This document shows, piece after piece, positions 13,952-14,020 of a DNA stretch of 14,020 bases. A program made the position numbers and the translations under genes. Where the stretch lies: NCBI GenBank assembly GCA_900552735.1, contig USBA01000029.1, forward strand, positions 1-14,020, in the 5' to 3' direction. Position 1 is the stretch's first letter. Each line of letters starts with the position of its first letter. The DNA comes from an uncultured Collinsella sp. (lineage in GTDB: Bacteria; Actinomycetota; Coriobacteriia; Coriobacteriales; Coriobacteriaceae). Under the pieces are notes generated by a model. The model made no database searches. It saw only the letters and a list, made by a program, of their open reading frames with translations, and was not told the DNA's origin.

Positions 13952-14020
13952 TACGCCGCAAGGGCCCGGTTCCGGAACTCCTCCGGCGTCAGGCCCTTCA
14001 ATCTTACCTGCCTGCGCCGC
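13918..14020 (-). CDS. C-terminus of the outer IS3-family transposase, with replaced stop codon (partial)
   Basis: The minus-strand frame entering from the right edge reads VRLKGLTPEEFRNRALAA, a typical C-terminal ending of IS150-type OrfB proteins. It then continues YGVGMMNWTPI to a TAA at 13918-13920 inside the inner element. Before insertion the frame would have ended at a TAG directly after ALAA; the inner element landed in that codon and added 11 residues. The 5' part lies outside, so it is not known whether the rest is intact. Confidence 0.85.
   Translation of the reverse strand, partial: RRRQVRLKGLTPEEFRNRALAAYGVGMMNWTPI

Larger units (their letters stand above)
12655..14020 (-). mobile_element. 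Outer IS3-family (IS150-like) element, interrupted; runs off the right edge
   Basis: The terminus is TGAACTGCGCCCC followed by TTGGAC at positions 19-24 of the end (12655-12678), the layout of IS150-type terminal repeats as I remember them. It continues to 12696, is interrupted by the inner element, and resumes at 13952 with the C-terminal codons of a second transposase. Removing the inner element and one TAC copy restores a reading frame ending KGLTPEEFRNRALAA then TAG. The other end and the target duplication are outside the window. Confidence 0.82.

Overview
The window most resembles the chromosome of a high-GC, anaerobic, gut-type Gram-positive, probably a Coriobacteriia member such as Collinsella. 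This is inferred from strongly GC-biased codons, good Shine-Dalgarno sites, an LPXTG-type surface protein, an LTA-synthase-type enzyme and an FMN-protein repertoire. No rRNA or marker gene is present to prove it, and no tRNA, rRNA or CRISPR array was seen.

Layout. (1) 1-1702, minus strand: two tandem, near-identical secreted coiled-coil proteins. The upstream copy is complete, with a signal peptide and a C-terminal LANTG sorting signal; the second runs off the left edge. (2) 1918-5634, plus: a two-gene operon for a heterodimeric ABC exporter. The first subunit carries the degenerate ATPase-site residues and the second the catalytic ones. (3) 5755-6312, plus: a flavodoxin-like protein with its own candidate promoter and a strong terminator. 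(4) 6313-6749: a gene-poor junction between convergent genes. It holds two opposing terminators and a striking 130-bp foldback element with perfect 30-bp inverted arms around a nearly concentric inner hairpin. (5) 6750-9050, minus: a membrane-anchored LTA-synthase/alkaline-phosphatase-superfamily enzyme. (6) 9264-10136, plus: a nitroreductase, followed by a hairpin of a kind that may be dispersed in the genome. (7) 10295-12586, plus: a Kup potassium transporter and a 64-residue single-span membrane protein. (8) 12655-14020: a nested transposon. A complete 1255-bp IS3-family element (orfA, orfB, frameshift site, terminal inverted repeats, TAC target duplication) sits in the stop codon of the transposase of an older IS3-family element, whose terminal repeat survives at 12655.

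How the genes relate: the genes look like separate small transcription units concerned with the cell envelope, export, ion uptake and redox chemistry, not one pathway. I found no convincing new multi-gene system. The items most worth a second look are the foldback element at 6600-6729, the tandem surface-protein duplication and the nested insertion that rewrote a stop codon.
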